Numbered from the stretch's first letter, positions 11,478-25,769 are shown. The stretch is DNA of 64,000 nucleotides from Hofstenia miamia (GCA_004352715.1 SCFE01000017.1:934243-998242), one strand, 5' to 3'. Numbers and translations are program-made. The notes: generated by a model not told the origin, from the letters alone.

Positions 11478-12258
11478 ATGTACCAGCCGTCCTATAAATT
11501 TTATTACAGGTAATAAACTGGTTTCATCGAAATTTTTTATGGATTCCAAAATGTGAGGTCTGGTATGAAGTCTTTATAGGAGCTGAGAATTTCTCAGGCA
11601 TTTTTAAAACGCAAATCGATGTTGTCTGAATTTTGAGTAGTTAAATTAATATGCACGAAATGAATTGTAGGTACAGGGGACTTACATTACACAGCAACTG
11701 CAGTTTGAAATAATATTAAAGATTAAACACTTCAATTTGTGAATTACTTGCTTTATAAATTTGTTAATATAATATTTTCTTCAAATGCATTTAGTCCTAG
11801 TAATTTAACCAATTTATTAAAGTAATCTCTAAAAAAGATATATATATATATATATATGTACTGGTTNATGTACCAGCCGTCCTATAAATTTTATTACAGG
11901 TAATAAACTGGTTTCATCGAAATTTTTTATGGATTCCAAAATGTGAGGTCTGGTATGAAGTCTTTATAGGAGCTGAGAATTTCTCAGGCATTTTTAAAAC
12001 GCAAATCGATGTTGTCTGAATTTTGAGTAGTTAAATTAATATGCACGAAATGAATTGTAGGTACAGGGGACTTACATTACACAGCAACTGCAGTTTGAAA
12101 TAATATTAAAGATTAAACACTTCAATTTGTGAATTACTTGCTTTATAAATTTGTTAATATAATATTTTCTTCAAATGCATTTAGTCCTAGTAATTTAACC
12201 AATTTATTAAAGTAATCTCTAAAAAAGATATATATATATATATATATATGTACTGGTT
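11478..12258 (+). repeat. direct duplication of about 390 bp around one N
   Basis: 11478-11866 is repeated at 11868-12258, separated by a single N at 11867. The copies appear identical except for a two-base difference in the (TA)n tract near their right ends. This is the pattern of two overlapping contigs or two alleles laid end to end, not of a natural tandem repeat. Confidence 0.85.
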
Positions 12259-12891
12259 ACAATCTTAAGACTTTGAACATTTTTAAGTTACGTTTTATTG
12301 CGACATGTTTCGACAAAAATTCTTGTCATTTTCAAGTTTTTCGAGAAATGTTTCCGAACTTTTTCTTTTAGTGATTCAGATCTTCAAAATATACTAAAAT
12401 TTGATTGATGTCTTTGATTATTTAATAATGTTTTATTAGTTGATTTAAAGCATATTGCTTCTGCGATTTTAGTTTCACAGTGTCTTATTAGTATGTTAAA
12501 ATATTTCAATATAGGTTCATATCCATGTATAAGCATTTTGGATTGTAGAGGCCCTCTTATATGTTCCCTTGCCCGAGTTTTTAAATGCCTTCTAGTCTCA
12601 TAACAGTCGTATCAATAAACGATACTATAAGACAGTGAAATGGGTATATGATCTTTATTAGGGAATATTTTGATAGTCCTTTTGCGTAAAATACTGGACA
12701 AATTTTCGAAGATTGTAATTCTTTGTTGTATGATCGGATTGCTTTCTTCAGTTGTTCTTCTCGAGATTTTATAAATAGTAACTTCCTGCATACTTTTGTT
12801 TTGTCTTGGTTATGTGTAGAACTTAAATATTGCGTATTGGATGAGAATTTCCTATCAATAATTTTACGAATTAGTTTTTGTGGATACCCAT

Positions 12892-12895
<4 letters not shown>
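12259..12895 (-). pseudogene. Penelope-like element relic
   Basis: Minus-strand frame 12581-12922 shows NGYPQKLIRKII, then KICPVFYAKGLSKYSL and PFHCLIVSFIDTT, the last a decayed form of the C..C...YIG.T core of the GIY-YIG endonuclease that follows the reverse transcriptase in Penelope-like elements. Further downstream another frame reads SKNLKMTRIFVETCR, a tail often seen at the 3' end of such elements. Stops and frame breaks are frequent and the reverse transcriptase catalytic motif is absent. (TA)n tracts bound the relic on both sides. Confidence 0.48.

Positions 12896-12919
<24 letters not shown>
12892..12919. repeat. (TA)n microsatellite
   Basis: Uninterrupted TA repeat at the 5' border of the Penelope-like relic. 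A matching tract lies at its other border (about 12230-12249). Confidence 0.95.
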
Positions 12920-12926
<7 letters not shown>

Positions 12927-12929
12927 AAT

Positions 12930-13839
12930 GTTTGATATATAAATCATGAAATAAGTGAAATATTGAATGGCTATTTTAAATTCCAAAGCTTTCAAGATAG
13001 CATAGGGTAGAGTTCGCTTCAGCTAAAATTCAATCCCAATAATGAATAATGGATTAAGTTTAAGAAGAAGCGGTTTCATTTTACTTGTCAAAATAAATTC
13101 GATTTGAAAGACGTTTCTTAAAGTTATTTTTTCGTAAATAGACATTTCATCTCAACACCTAGCCAAATTCCTAATTGATATGAATGAAACAAAGCTTGCT
13201 ATAAATTTTTATTCCCACTAAACTACTGCACAGCAAAATGCGAAAAACTACGTAGAAAACTTTATCAATTCGAAATATATTTGTCAAAATGATAACTCTT
13301 GCTTTAAGTTTTCATACGCTTTGTAGTTCTCCATTTTCGTTCATGTTTACCATCGGCAAAATATAGATTTTGTATTTTGAAAATTTTGCCTTTCGTATGT
13401 TGAAATTTCTTTTGTAACAAGATGCATAATTTTTCCAAGATGTTTGGTAACATGAAAATAGCACATGTATGGCTTTGTAGGCAAAGGTGCAACATTTTTT
13501 GTCTATTTCGATTTGCAGTGTATGTGCATTTGAAGTAATTTATGTTTATCAGTAGTTTGTTGTTATTTTCGGTTTGGAGAAATTTGTCTTTTACAATTGA
13601 TTAAGATTGCTTACATTTATCTTAAGTTTCTGGAGGAATTCTACATATTATTTTTAACTCAAATGGTCTAGCACTAAGATGTCCTCTCACAAGAATGCAC
13701 GTCTGCTAATAATAATTCAATGACTTGCAATGCTCTTGGGATTTAGTCTTGAAGACTCTCACGTTTTAGTTTAGAAAAATGTAGAACTGTTTGCTATCCG
13801 CGTGCTTTGTTCAACATTATATGAAATCTAAAGGCACAT
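12930..13839. other. no gene seen
   Basis: AT-rich; the frame at 13304-13495 has no recognised feature. Confidence 0.55.
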
Positions 13840-14037
13840 ACATCAAAGAGATCTTTGAATTCTATTATAATTTATTTTTCTTTTAAGATTGATTTTGTGT
13901 GAATNTGATCCGGAAAACATCACTGAAGAAGAAGTAATGGAGAATATAAGTGCATTTTATGATAAGGCACCAACATCAAAGAGATCTTTGAATTCTATTA
14001 TAATTTATTTTTCTTTTAAGATTGATTTTGTGTGAAT
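13840..14037 (+). repeat. 65-bp direct duplication around N, with a coding-like insert
   Basis: 13840-13904 recurs at 13973-14037. The stretch between the N (13905) and the second copy reads DPENITEEEVMENISAF then YDKAPTSK, an acidic, stop-free, codon-like sequence unlike its surroundings. It may be the edge of an exon or of another locus joined by the assembler. Confidence 0.55.
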
Positions 14038-14039
14038 TT

Positions 14040-17000
14040 CAATTAGCTATCCAATTATAGAGTACATCAGAATAATTGAAGATTTCTATTTTGAAAAAAC
14101 CTTAAATCAACTATTATATAAATGCTAAGAAAAAATATTTTGTTATGAGTAGAATTTTAAAGCAAAATACCAACTGTCTGCAAAACTGTTTCTATTTTGT
14201 GAAATTAAATTAGTTGCTCTACTTTTAATTTGAAAGGGGGTTTAAGTAAATTGGGAATTTGAGTCTAAGTGAATCGATTCAATTTTTCACTGAGAGAACT
14301 GTCGTGCGCCGTTCACTTTGCTCAGACAAATGCAGTTATTAATGGTGGTAAAAGGGACTAACGCTCCGTGTTCACTCCATTTTCTTTTCCACCAGTCGGT
14401 AGTAGGGAAATTTATTCTCATTTTTAAAAGGTAGGATTGTTTATTTATCTCTAATCTCAATTGGATTTTAATGAGCAAGTTAGTTGCTATGTGATTTATA
14501 TATATTGTCTCAGCAAGAACCCAAATTATCAATGTTTTCAATATTAACAAACTCATTTAAATTTTACTCAATCAGTAACATCCTTGATTTCAAGAATGAT
14601 AAAAATCACATTTCTACATATTTACAACTGGTCCATTGTTAACCAATTTTACCAACAAAGTAAAGTGATTTTTGTAAGTGAGGAACGCATTAGAGACTAA
14701 ATATTATTCAGCAAATTGATGGGAACCTGGTTGTTGAATCTACTTGATCAGCACTATGGTGAATAACACATCATCATTAGCTTTAAAAAGAAAATATTGC
14801 TACATTAAACTGCTAGCCCCCCTTCAATGTAGCAACTTTTGTTAAAAATAATGCTCTGCAGGATAGTTATGAAAATTTCGTTAATTTTAAATATATTACT
14901 TCGATTTATTGCTTTTCTACTCAAATAGTAATTGTTACAAATTCAAATATATAGACGCATATACATGTAGCAATATTTTACAAATATAATTCACTATTGC
15001 TACCAATAGAATCCACTCGAACGATAGTTGTACCCATGAGATTATTTGGACGTTAAATTTAATACAGGAAGTCCTTGTCTATGAGAGCTTTGTTTGAAAC
15101 ATGCTGTTGGCGGCATTTAAAGGATTTAAGAAGACATTACCATGTTCTAAGTAGATTTTTTTCCCGTCGAGACAATCGAATTACCGCGTCTCTAGACAAA
15201 ATGCTAAGCAACATTGTTTAGTGAACTTAAACGTTTGAAAAATCTAATCAATTTTTTAAATGTCAAAATGTGTTAATTGAATTTTCAGATCACTGCAAAT
15301 ACAGAAGGTATACATTGTATATTTGACATAGGCAAATGAAATTTTAACAAGCTAAAAAACTAAATAAAAGTATAGCCTACTTATCTATATAATGCATTAT
15401 CGCTAACACATAGTTCAAGAAATTTTTATTTCTCTGTTGCAAACCCTTTTCATACCAATTTAAAAATGATGTTTTAAAGAGACGCCGTACATGAATTAGT
15501 GAATGACAGTAATTGAACCATGCTTATTAAGCATTGCTTAATATATCTCCAAATCACTACTTAGCATGATGAGAAGATCTGTGTATTTATCATACCCATT
15601 TTTCGATTTAGTTTTATATATATTATAATTTCATTGATTGTCTTAGTCTGAATTTCTATATAATTTTTTTATAATTGATTTTTTTAATTGCTCATGAAGT
15701 TCGATGTTTTATGTTGCCAAAAAGCAAACTAAGCCTAATGTCTTACAACTTACGATAAATAGCGAAAGATCGTTGAATTTTAAGACATTATAAGCTAATA
15801 TCGAGTTGGTTTCGGGTCCTCGAGTTGAGTTGTTGGAACAAGCCTACCTATTCAATGATCTAGCATTACCTGTTTAATACAAATTCCAAAAAAAATTCAA
15901 CATCAAAAATTCAATAATCAAAACATCTATTTCGACAATTTAAAATATGGGAAAATTTTAAGATTTCTCTTCTCAGTGAATTCAAATAAAATAGCGTTGA
16001 GTGTATTGCAGAACAATGAAATTTTCTGGATGACAGATAATGTTTTATAGCTATTTAAATATTTAATGAATCCTGTGAATCTAATCTAATCGTATTCGTA
16101 ACATAATTTGCTTAGAGCAGACATTCTTTAAATTTAGGATCATTATAAACATATCGTGAAATCGAATTGATTTTAAAACTGCCTGAGTATTGGAAAATTT
16201 AGTTCACTATGGAATTTTAATAATTATTAACTATTTACGAATATTTTAAGTAGTAAGCATCACTTTAGCTTATCCAGATAGAAAATAATTTTAACGGATG
16301 AAGTATTGGCTTATGTCATATTTGTAGTCTGCATGTTTGCCTTGATTTTAAATTTCTTAAAAATAATTATTTTAAGATTACATTAAAGGTAACTTAAAGA
16401 TGTAGATAGTTATTTGAAACATTGATTCTCTTCAAGATTAGAAACCAGTAGGTAAGGAATAAATTTTTGGAATCTTTTTACTTTTAGGGTTGTTAAGAAT
16501 ATATCTACGTGTAGTTGTTGTAATGATTATTTATCTTAATAGCATTCTTGTATCTATTTGGTTGTATTTATTCAGAAGCATTAGGCATTTTAAAAAGGAA
16601 ATTCAAACAAAATCCATTAGTAAATCTAAAACTGTTAGGAAGTTAAAGAAAATTAAACAATCTGCAAAGCCTCTTAACATAATCGGAATTTTTATTGCTT
16701 GTTTTTAGATGTTTTTAGTGTTGCCCATTTGTATTTTAGTTTGTGATGTTTTAATATATATTTATTATTTTGGAAGCTTACTTAAACTTTGTAGCTATTT
16801 AATATTTTATACTGTAGTCTAACTATGGTACACCTATTGAAACATTTATCAACCCTTAATTTTATCTTAATTGAAATCCTTGATTTGTTTGCACTTTAAT
16901 GTTCCAAACATTTAATTACATAAAATTTTGTGATTCCATAATGGAATGGAAGAAAAACCATTTATGTTAATTATGGATTGCATTGTTAAAAATATGGCCA

Positions 17001-17639
17001 AAATGGTAATCCATAAATTTACTGTTATATAATACTGAATTGCTTTTGAGAAATGCATTCTACTTACATTTCCCTATAATTCAAGATACTTTACGTAATG
17101 ATCATAAAGTATGTTCGAAATTTAATATACGGCAATTTTATATTGCCAACAAATTTCGGTTTGCCATATATGACCACCCTGACAATAAATAGTGTTTCTT
17201 GCTAAAAAAAACACATGCAATATCATTCAAATAAAATGACAGCGAAAAATCATCCTCTCTAATGTCTAGAATTTTTGAGAAAAAATTTGATAAATAGAAG
17301 TACCGAAAAGATATTAAAACAAACAGGGAATTTCATTTGCAAAATCATGAATTGTTCATGAATTTTGTTGTAAATTCAATTCACAACGCATACAGTGAAT
17401 TTCTGTGGATAATGTATGTAAAATATAATCAATGAATATATTATTTATAAATACTTTGATGTAGCTGTGAGTAGGAAATTGTCGAAGCAGCCACAGACGG
17501 CAATTTCCTCTCTTTTTACGCACTTTCTGCTGGCTATTCAAGCTTGACCTATTCGTTTTATTGTCCCTTTACAAAATCCTTGATTATAATTATTTGCAAC
17601 TGGTAAATGACGCATTTTATTAATTAATCAAAGTAGATA
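14040..17639. other. no gene seen
   Basis: 3.6 kb of AT-rich sequence. The frame at 16490-16708 (hydrophobic start, then lysine-rich) has no recognisable domain. The minus-strand stretch near 17450-17545 has a short basic frame (KVRKKRGNCRLWLLRQF) that might be an exon but lacks support. Confidence 0.5.
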
Positions 17640-17802
17640 NNNNNNNNNNNNNNNNNNNNNNNNNNNNNNNNNNNNNNNNNNNNNNNNNNNNNNNNNNNNN
17701 NNNNNNNNNNNNNNNNNNNNNNNNNNNNNNNNNNNNNNNNNNNNNNNNNNNNNNNNNNNNNNNNNNNNNNNNNNNNNNNNNNNNNNNNNNNNNNNNNNNN
17801 NN

Positions 17803-17830
<28 letters not shown>
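17640..17830. repeat. N gap (17640-17802) followed by (TA)n
   Basis: 163 N end directly in a TA repeat (17803-17830), so the gap probably reflects a longer TA tract or a repeat beside it. A second TA tract lies at 17990-18005. Confidence 0.9.
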
Positions 17831-17834
<4 letters not shown>

Positions 17835-18756
17835 CAGTATACAGTTGAAACCCTTAAAGTATTTTGCTCATAATTGGTATTTTACTGAGGCCAGAAACAA
17901 AGTACGCAAAGTACATGTCATCTAAGCTATGCTTTGGAATTTAAAATCTTTTTATAAGTGTCAATTCAAAAACTGAAAATTTGCATAGCTATATATATAT
18001 ATATACGTTGTCCTCGAGCTTCTTATGCGCTGTTCAGACTATTGGTTTTTGTCATTCGTAAGTTTATCAACTGAACAATCCATCGCATAACACTCGATAA
18101 TATGAAAAACCAACCGATTTTTTTGCAAAAACAAGACGCGAATTTTAGCACTACTTGCAATTAATTTCTTAATTTAATAGCCAAAGTAGCGAGGTGTAAA
18201 CTGCTTTTAGCAATGGCTATAACTGCAGCTGCTAAGCCCATCTTAGTACGAACAAGCGCACTTTCATAGGAGACATTAAATTGAACTCATGGTGTTAAGA
18301 AGTCCTTTATTAGAGAAATGTTAATTTCTTTTTGTAACATTTTTGCTTATAAATACATATATTTATGTACAGGTAGAAATCTTCATCTTATTGTTGTTGG
18401 TGTGCTCAAAAACAACTAGAGTTTACACGACACTGAAAAAATACAATAATGTACAAAATGAGCGCCTTAACAAATAAATTTTGAACTTTCTATTTTAATG
18501 GATCACTGAAAATTATCGCTAAGAGTGAGTTCCCACTACAATATTCTGGATGCAAGAAAAACGTAATACTAACTGACATTTATGTACTTTTTTATGTAAT
18601 TGTTGATGATATTTTAGAAATTTTGTCCTGAAGTGGTCTAACATATGCAAGCCACTGAAATCATTCAAAAATTCTGAAAATTTTTAGAAAATTGTGGTAC
18701 CCACTCCGGCCACATAGAGAACGACACCCCTGTGAAGGAATATGCAAATTTAACAA

Positions 18757-18757
18757 C

Positions 18758-18818
<61 letters not shown>
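18757..18818. repeat. (TAA)n microsatellite
   Basis: About 20 uninterrupted copies of a TAA/AAT trinucleotide. Confidence 0.97.
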
Positions 18819-18819
<1 letters not shown>

Positions 18820-21800
18820 CAAATCCTCACAATAACAAAAAATTACATTATGAAGTATAAAATAATTGTGAATATAATGCTATTGATGTGTGCAATTATA
18901 TAATTTTGCGGCATAATTCAGTTTACCTTCACATGTTTTCACATACTTATTTGGTTAACAAATGAATTTGCTTATATTAAGTCTGTCTGCAATGATGAAG
19001 AGTCTAACCTTTCTATGGCAACATGGAATAATTCATATTCAACACCAATGAATTCCTTGGCTAGGGTTGAATTATGCTTAAAGTTGTGGTTATGATTGAA
19101 AAGGCAATCAATCCATTGGAAACAGTAACCAAAAGTTCCAGTGTGAAAAAACTTATAGATAGAGCTTAGCAATCATCATAATCGTGTAGCGAGATGCCTG
19201 GTTACTACATAAAAGTGCAAACGTTTTTTGAGATATAGGCTCTTCAACCCCAAAATTGGTTACGTTTTCCAGTGTTTGATTACTTTTCCCAATTCGGTAG
19301 AAAATTCACACCGGGAAAAGGTCTTAAATTTTCACCCTACTAGATTACATATTACCTTGGTTTGTCTAATAGTGCCATAAATGCAACTCAATTATAAAAA
19401 TACCTAAATTTTTTTCTCCAAATTTTAATATTATTTTAGCGGAGAGAGGATCAATATGTTATTCGATATAGCTTAAAGAAACCCAATGACATGTTTCTAT
19501 TTATTCGAAAATTATTGTAGGGTCTAAGCTCTCAAAAACTTCTTAAGTCTGATCGTAGGGCTGAAAATGAATCATTATCATTTTGGCTGCCATAACTCAC
19601 AATGTGAAGCACCTTTGGACTATTTATAACTTTCAAATGGTATTAAGATCTAAGCTGTAGGAACCTTATTAATCTCTCTATAAATCTTCTAAGCAATGAT
19701 TTGTGAAACTAGGTTTATCAAAAAAGTTCTTAAGTTTTTTAAGCGTCTCTGGACCATCTAGAAACCATAAAAGCTCCCCAAATCCTTATATACCATCAAA
19801 ATAAAAATATAGTTTCCTTAAAGTTGAAATAAATTACTCAGGGGTTTCTAAGGCCCTTAAAATGAATTTGAGATTGAAATATGTGAAATACAGACTAATA
19901 ATTTGTAAGAAAATCCATTTTCAGTCCTGTCTTCGACCAGGTATAGGCAATTAGGACACAGATTCTGAATAAAGAGAGCTAGCATTATCGAATGGTATAT
20001 AAATCTAAGCCATAAGACCAGTATTCATTTTTTAATAAGAGATCAAACTTTGATGAGGTTTGAATAAGTTTTCTACAAAGTTTCAAAATATTGCTAAGTG
20101 TTTCATCTCAACCAAAGAGCCCTAAAACCTTTAATGAGTTAGTAGAATATTCCTGAAGATATTTTAAGGACTCTTATAAGCCACTTTGATATCATATCTG
20201 GAGCTTCAATGTGTGATAAGAGCTCACCGAAGCTTACCATTTTCAGCCAACCAGCGCTTTGTTTATGGAACAGTTATACGCTTATTCTTACACTAATGCA
20301 TAGGGTTCGGCGTAATGATTTTCTAAATGTTCTTAATATGCTTAATCTATCGACCTGCAAAAATGGACTTTTAAGCTAATACCCGGCTACGGTGTCGCCG
20401 AATGGGAAGAAAATTTCATTCAAAATCGAGTACGGTTACTCATTCGCACCTAAAAAACCGAGTTTCAAAAGTTAAAATATTTCAACTTCAAATTCTAATC
20501 ACTTGTTGTTTACAGATGCCATTTCCTACTTCTGTCAATCAAAACATAATTGCGAGATAGTAAATCGATCACAGATAATCCATCTGTCCAAAAATTGGTG
20601 ATGCGAATAATATATCAAATCCGGTTCTTCTGAAAAAAGTCTGCTGACAAAAACTATTAGCCTTGAACCAAAACAACAGCATTTTGTCAAAAATTTCTGA
20701 TAAAATCGATGACTGAACCAGACATTTAGATTAGACCTAAGCCTTATTAGTATTAGTGCCATATTTTGAGGAATAATGCAAAATTATTTCTTGTATAAAC
20801 TTAAAACAAAATGTTAGACATCTCAAAGTTAAAGGTCTTCTACTGCATATTTTATAAGACCAATGAGGCTTAGAATGTGTCAACATATTAACAATGCTGA
20901 GGTTGAAAATTCATATTTTCTGTCGCTTGGGGGCTTAGTATAAATTTATCTCTTTTCAATGTGATAAGAACACATTAAATGTAAAAAATGTAACCTCTCT
21001 AAATACAAAAATAAATTTCATATTCGAATGAATAATTTGATTGAATATCACGTATATCTAAACTTGTCTTTGGTTCCTGTGCATGCATTCTAGTAGCCTC
21101 TTGCAGAGTTGATGGTAGATTTCTCAAAGCTTTGTTTCTGTTTTATCAAGTGGATCGATTTCCAACTTTGGTATCTGGTTGGTTTTAACGAAAATTCAGG
21201 TATTATTAGCGAATTTCACTTTCCCCAAAAAATTAATGAACAATTCAAATTTTTGAATGTAATATTTAGCTACACAATTCCGTTAGTTAGTAGTACTCTT
21301 GCCATATTCATTAATAAAAACTAATTGAGTCTATTGGTAGTATATCAAATAAGGATGAAGCATGAAATTTTACAATTCACATACCAATTTAAAATGCTAT
21401 GAAGCCTATCTACAATTCTCATAGCTAACTTTATTTAAAGGAACTTCATTATTTCTGCAATGCAATATATCTGAACAAATAATGCATTGTTAAACCACTT
21501 TTTCAGGATATTGCCCGACAGTTGCTTGTGATCTTTACCTTCGTTGATGTCAGTGATCTCAGTGTTTCAAAATTGCAGAATAATGTGCTTTAAAGAGCTA
21601 AACAACTTAAATTGTTGAGATTTGTAAGAATTTTGTTAAAGCAGTTAACACAATTACAATTCATTCTGATGCATATCGGAAGCCTTTGTAATCGAAGAGA
21701 CCTCAAAACAACATTTGACAAAAAGCGAACAATGCAGTCATCAGAAAAAATACTCTTAAAAGGCACAATATTTCCTCTATCATTCATAACAGAAATCATG

Positions 21801-22218
21801 TCAAAATAGATAAAACGAACGTCCAGAGCCACACCGACTTTGGTGGGACAGCAATCAACACCGGGTGCGATGAGTATCAGCCTAGACAGTATAATTTTAG
21901 AATTTCCTTCAATCAAAAGAGGTATATCTCTTAGCTAACTTATTAAATTTGCCAAAAATGATCATGAAATTCAAGGCAGACTTGAGTACATACTAGAACC
22001 GGTCCTTAGCTGACTTATTATACAAAACCTTAAGAAATTCAAAATATTATTCACTATAAATATTTATTATCATTAACCTATGTTATGCCACGCATTTTTT
22101 AATATATTTTATAGTTATCTTCAAGAAATTTTAAAATGTGATAATTGAAGACCTAATAAATGTATATAAAATCTCAAAACACTAAAGAATAGATAACTGT
22201 CTCATCTTTCATTTTCAC
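18820..22218. other. no gene seen
   Basis: AT-rich. A short GC-richer patch near 20380-20410 and the frame at 21590-21916 (108 codons, minus) have no recognisable features. Confidence 0.5.
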
Positions 22219-22307
22219 CCGGTCCCAAATCCATTCAAGCATGTCTTTTCCCGCATCAAAGTTCCCCGCGGCTACGGCGCTAAGACGTGTGTTTCTGCTG
22301 CCATGGG
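22219..22307 (-). CDS. candidate internal exon, unknown protein
   Basis: A short island of high GC in AT-rich DNA. On the minus strand it is preceded by TCTAAAG (AG acceptor) and followed by GTGAAA (donor). The frame reads HGSRNTRLSAVAAG then NFDAGKDMLEWIWD without stops. Composition and splice signals suggest an exon; no other exon of the same gene was found nearby and the family is not recognised. A fossil transposon exon is the main alternative. Confidence 0.35.
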
Positions 22308-22309
22308 CT

Positions 22310-25300
22310 TTAGACTACCATAGAATCCGACCATTAGGCATGAGAAGAATTTGAATGTCTGTACAAAAATCAGATTTTTCATTCAACAAAAATTAATATT
22401 TTCATGAACTTTTGTCACAAATGCTACCCATTTCACGGGTGCACATTGCACCATAAATGTGTCCACATACCAATTTTCTAAATTTCATAATACGCGTGGG
22501 GAAACTTGTTTGACAGTGTGAACAAAATCAAGTGTAACCATCTTGTTGCACTAGCATAATAAGCATTTTATGAGGTTATCATATTTTCTTTTACATCCTT
22601 CTTCTATTTCTGCACTATTTTTTAAATTTTAAATTCAGAGGACAAGTTCTGATATTAATCCAAAAATTTGGACATACAAAGCAGCTGATTTGTGTTTAAA
22701 ATATAGAGTGCAGCTGCACTATCTTTTGGCAAAACAATATCTTGATGAACTTTTAGTATTTTCGCTATTAGATAATAATATTTTTTCTAGAGATTAATGT
22801 TTTAAAATTATAAAAGCCACATACAGTTTTCTGAAAAACCCTGGGATTGTACAGTTCTATAGGAATTAATAATAAGATTTTAGTGAAGCTGCTTTTAGAA
22901 ACAAATTTAAAGTATATGCAAAGCAGTTTTATCTCTGAATTTCTATTATTTAAAAGTTATTAGTTCACTTGCACATTATACAACAAAAAATACTAGAATG
23001 ATTTATGATAGAAGATTTCGATTGAGCACACAACTTTCACGGAAGCTCAACGTTATAGTATATAGAGTAGCCATGTACATGCATGGGGTACTGAAAATAT
23101 TAACTAAATATGAGTTAGATTTTATTCTGATTTAAGTTAATTAAATGAATTCAGTCAATTTTTGTTGCTAAGTCACACACATTTCATTTAAGTTTCTAGA
23201 TGTCAATAGAGTGTGCTATCAATCGTTAAGGGAGTGTTGCAATTCATTGCGTTAGCCAGTAATGTTCCAACCCTTAACATTAATTTTAGCGAAACAGTTT
23301 TTGTTAGAAAGACCACAAATCAACCATCATAAATATATATATATAATTTGCTAGTTGTTAAAAAATAATTTTCTTAAGGTATTTCTCATTGCTCACCTCA
23401 GATTGTTCATAACATTGATGTTCACTGAATTTGAATTTGTTATTTACAATATCGTCTTATTTGAATTTAAGTATATACAATAAGAAAAGTACAGCTAGTC
23501 TGGAAATTTAAGGAATTACAGATAGGTGACGGTTATAGGTGGTGATGGGTGCATACAAAATGTCACGAGCACTTTCCAATGTATTTTTAGGGCATCCTCA
23601 ATCGTAATATTAAAATGATATTTTCAAGTGTATTCAATAATTCGCACGCCTTAACTTTATGAATTCCCAGAAGTGTAAAATCTCACTTAACTAAGCTCAT
23701 ATTTCAACGAATTATTTAATAAATTCTCATTATTTTTGGAAATTTCCCAAATGAATTTCGTTAAATTAAATTTGATTTAAAGCATTGAAAAAGTTGATCG
23801 TTAGTTTTTGAGTTTTACATTTGTCTACACGCGCCTCTAATTTATTTCTCCGAAGAACAACTTCCTGATTTTTACGCACATAGATTTAATCCGCTTTCCT
23901 ATGCGGAAAATAGCCTGACTTCAAAGCGTTAAGATTTAAATGAGAAAATCTTAATACCAGTCAACTCTTACATTCATTGATAAAATGCAGGTAATTTTTC
24001 TATTTCCTTTTCAATTACTAACTCCTGGATGAAACTCGTTATTAAGCTTTCTAAGAAATTATTAATCTGCGCACCATTCAAACGGCATTGAGTTTCATAA
24101 TATTTGCATGTTGTAAGTTAATTAAAATTCCATCCAACAATATTTTATTGAATGCAAGCCATTGTTTTTATGGAATAAATTTTCAGAAATGCTTTGTAAA
24201 CTACTGGCGGAAAATCTATAAAATTTAATATTAAACATTTTCCGAAAACAAGTAGACGCATTTTCATAAACGTTTTTAATGTACTCACTTCTTTTCATAT
24301 TGATTTTTGGCATTCAAAACCTTAAATTTATTGAAGGGCGGTATTAATTGTATATTTATAATTCTCAAAACCATTTTGGACTACGCAAGAGGCCAGGAAA
24401 AAATTTTTCCAACCTTCATATGAAAGTTCACAGACGTACTTTGAGTGTAACCCTGGACAATTATTGGCAACATGATCAGAGTTCCAACTGCTAAAAATTC
24501 AATAGAAGTTTGCATTCATGAATTTTTTCAAAAGTGAATCTGCTCATTAAAAAATGTAATGACTGGTGTGAAATTTATTGAGTTCCTTACAATTATTTTA
24601 TTTGAATCAAATCTCTATTACAGCATTTTTTAATTCAATACCTTACAAACATGTCCTTTATCTCTATTGATTGGAATTAGTCGATTTTTTTAGGTGCTTG
24701 GTTGTGTATTTGGTTGAAGTTTAATGAGCTTTTATGTAAATAATTAATAAACTATTTTGCAAATGTGTCAAAACCAGAAACACCGGCACCAATCATTTTG
24801 TAATGTTTCGATGCTAATGCGCTTAATTGGTCGTGCATTCATTTTAATTATGAAATCCATAAAATTTCAGGAAAGAATGATTCAGATTTTAAAAAATCGT
24901 TAACATTATTATTTAAATTTTGCTAAAAATTTGGTTACAAAATACAGCTGATCATGCAAAATTATATGTAGACTGATGTTAAGAAGAAAAATAAAGTCTA
25001 ATACTGGTTTTTGTCAATTATGATTAAATATTGTAAAATGTATTCAAAAAATTTAGAACACCCAAATATTTTTTAGAAAAAATTCTTGCAATATTTTCCT
25101 TCAAAAACAAGTTTTTTTAACAAATTACTACAGCTAGCAATTAAATGTCATTTGCGAAAACTAATTCAGAGTGCAGTTATTTAGAAAATAATAATTTAAT
25201 ATTTTTTAATAAAATAATATTTAAAAATTAACTACTATATAAAATAATTTCTATGATCACTATTTTTCTAAACTATTTTTCAAAAATTCTGAAACAAGAA

Positions 25301-25769
25301 GAATGATTTTAAAATTTTATCCGACATTTCTAGATGGTAATATTGTTTTTTAAATTTGATATAATGTAATAATTATATGTTTGCATTTCAATTTTTAATT
25401 TTTTGTGCGATATCATTTGGAAAACTGTTCTTGCCAATTACACATTGCCCTCTACTAAATCCCCTAATCCACAGTGAGTTACATGATTTTAAGACACATC
25501 ACATCGTCCTACCATAAACTTAATAATCACAGAGGTAACCTGCGAATTGGTTAAATGTGCGAGGCGCGTATAGATTTTTTGCTATGTTTATAGAATTGAC
25601 ATTATTAGGATAATACGTTTCTTTGATTTATTAATTATTTCTTATACCGTTAGCAAAAAAGAAACAGCGTGCATTAAATTCACTTAATCTTCTGTATAAC
25701 TTTTATCTTAGTTACATATCCAATTGTGGTATTATTCTATCAGTTTGATAGACACTGAAAATGGTAAGA
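22310..25769. other. no gene seen
   Basis: 3.4 kb of AT-rich sequence without supported features. Confidence 0.55.

Noticed and set aside
14810-14840. TTGCTACATT ... AATGTAGCAA hairpin
   Set aside because: A short stem is expected by chance in AT-rich DNA; no further RNA features.
16490-16708. 72-codon frame with hydrophobic start and lysine-rich end
   Set aside because: AT-rich codons only, no family, no splice signals strong enough to support it.
18028-18545. GTTCAGACTATTGG and GAGTTCCCACTAC at two ends, hinting at another Harbinger-like MITE
   Set aside because: The two ends do not form inverted repeats and no TTA pair was found.
18757-18818. Regular short repeat that could suggest an array
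   Set aside because: Simple TAA microsatellite without spacers; no CRISPR-like structure.
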